DNA from: Clostridiales bacterium
GTDB lineage: Bacteria; Bacillota; Clostridia; Christensenellales; CAG-314
NCBI GenBank assembly: GCA_003537755.1
Contig: DPQS01000052.1
Coordinates: 7,063 to 12,246 of the forward strand
DNA length: 5,184 nt
Direction of reading: 5' to 3'
Below are positions 5,178-5,184 of the stretch, piece by piece. Numbering within the stretch: position 1 is the first letter of the stretch; every line of letters begins with the position of its first letter. The translations under genes and the position numbers were made by a program. Under the pieces are notes generated by a model. That model had not been told where the DNA came from and did no database searches. It was given only the letters and a program-made list of their open reading frames with translations.

Positions 5178-5184
5178 GGAAAAA

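Overview
The window looks like chromosomal DNA of a Bacillota (Firmicutes) bacterium, most likely an uncultured Clostridia-type lineage. This is an inference from strong AGGAGG-type ribosome binding sites, a textbook sigma-A promoter, short intergenic gaps with simple hairpin-plus-T-tract terminators, and the FtsA/FtsZ sequences. I see no mobile element, tRNA, rRNA or CRISPR array.

Layout from left to right. A minus-strand acyl carrier protein gene (acpP) ends at a clear terminator near position 90 and starts from a well-formed promoter at 400-428. That promoter is back to back with a weaker plus-strand promoter, and a short palindrome sits between them. The plus-strand promoter faces two small genes. 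The first (481-693) encodes a cysteine-rich, zinc-finger-like miniprotein. The second (743-976) encodes an Asn/Lys/Ser-rich protein with a compact acidic C-terminal block. This pair ends at a plus-strand terminator (993-1028), which meets the minus-strand terminator of the next operon (1064-1092).

The rest is a minus-strand operon read from right to left: ftsA (actin-like FtsZ anchor), a 144-bp gap with a hairpin, ftsZ (tubulin-like division GTPase), and asnS (asparaginyl-tRNA synthetase). AsnS starts 6 bases after the ftsZ stop, and its ribosome binding site lies inside the last ftsZ codons. FtsA and FtsZ act together in the division ring. AsnRS is a translation enzyme and is a less usual member of the group; the arrangement suggests translational coupling.

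The right edge (5000-5184), upstream of ftsA, has no gene. It can fold into a compact multi-helix structure and carries three copies of GCCGAA, each at a helix edge. Loop composition and one G-U pair favour a plus-strand RNA, possibly the 5' leader of a gene beyond the window. I could not assign it to a known riboswitch class, and it is the least explained element here.
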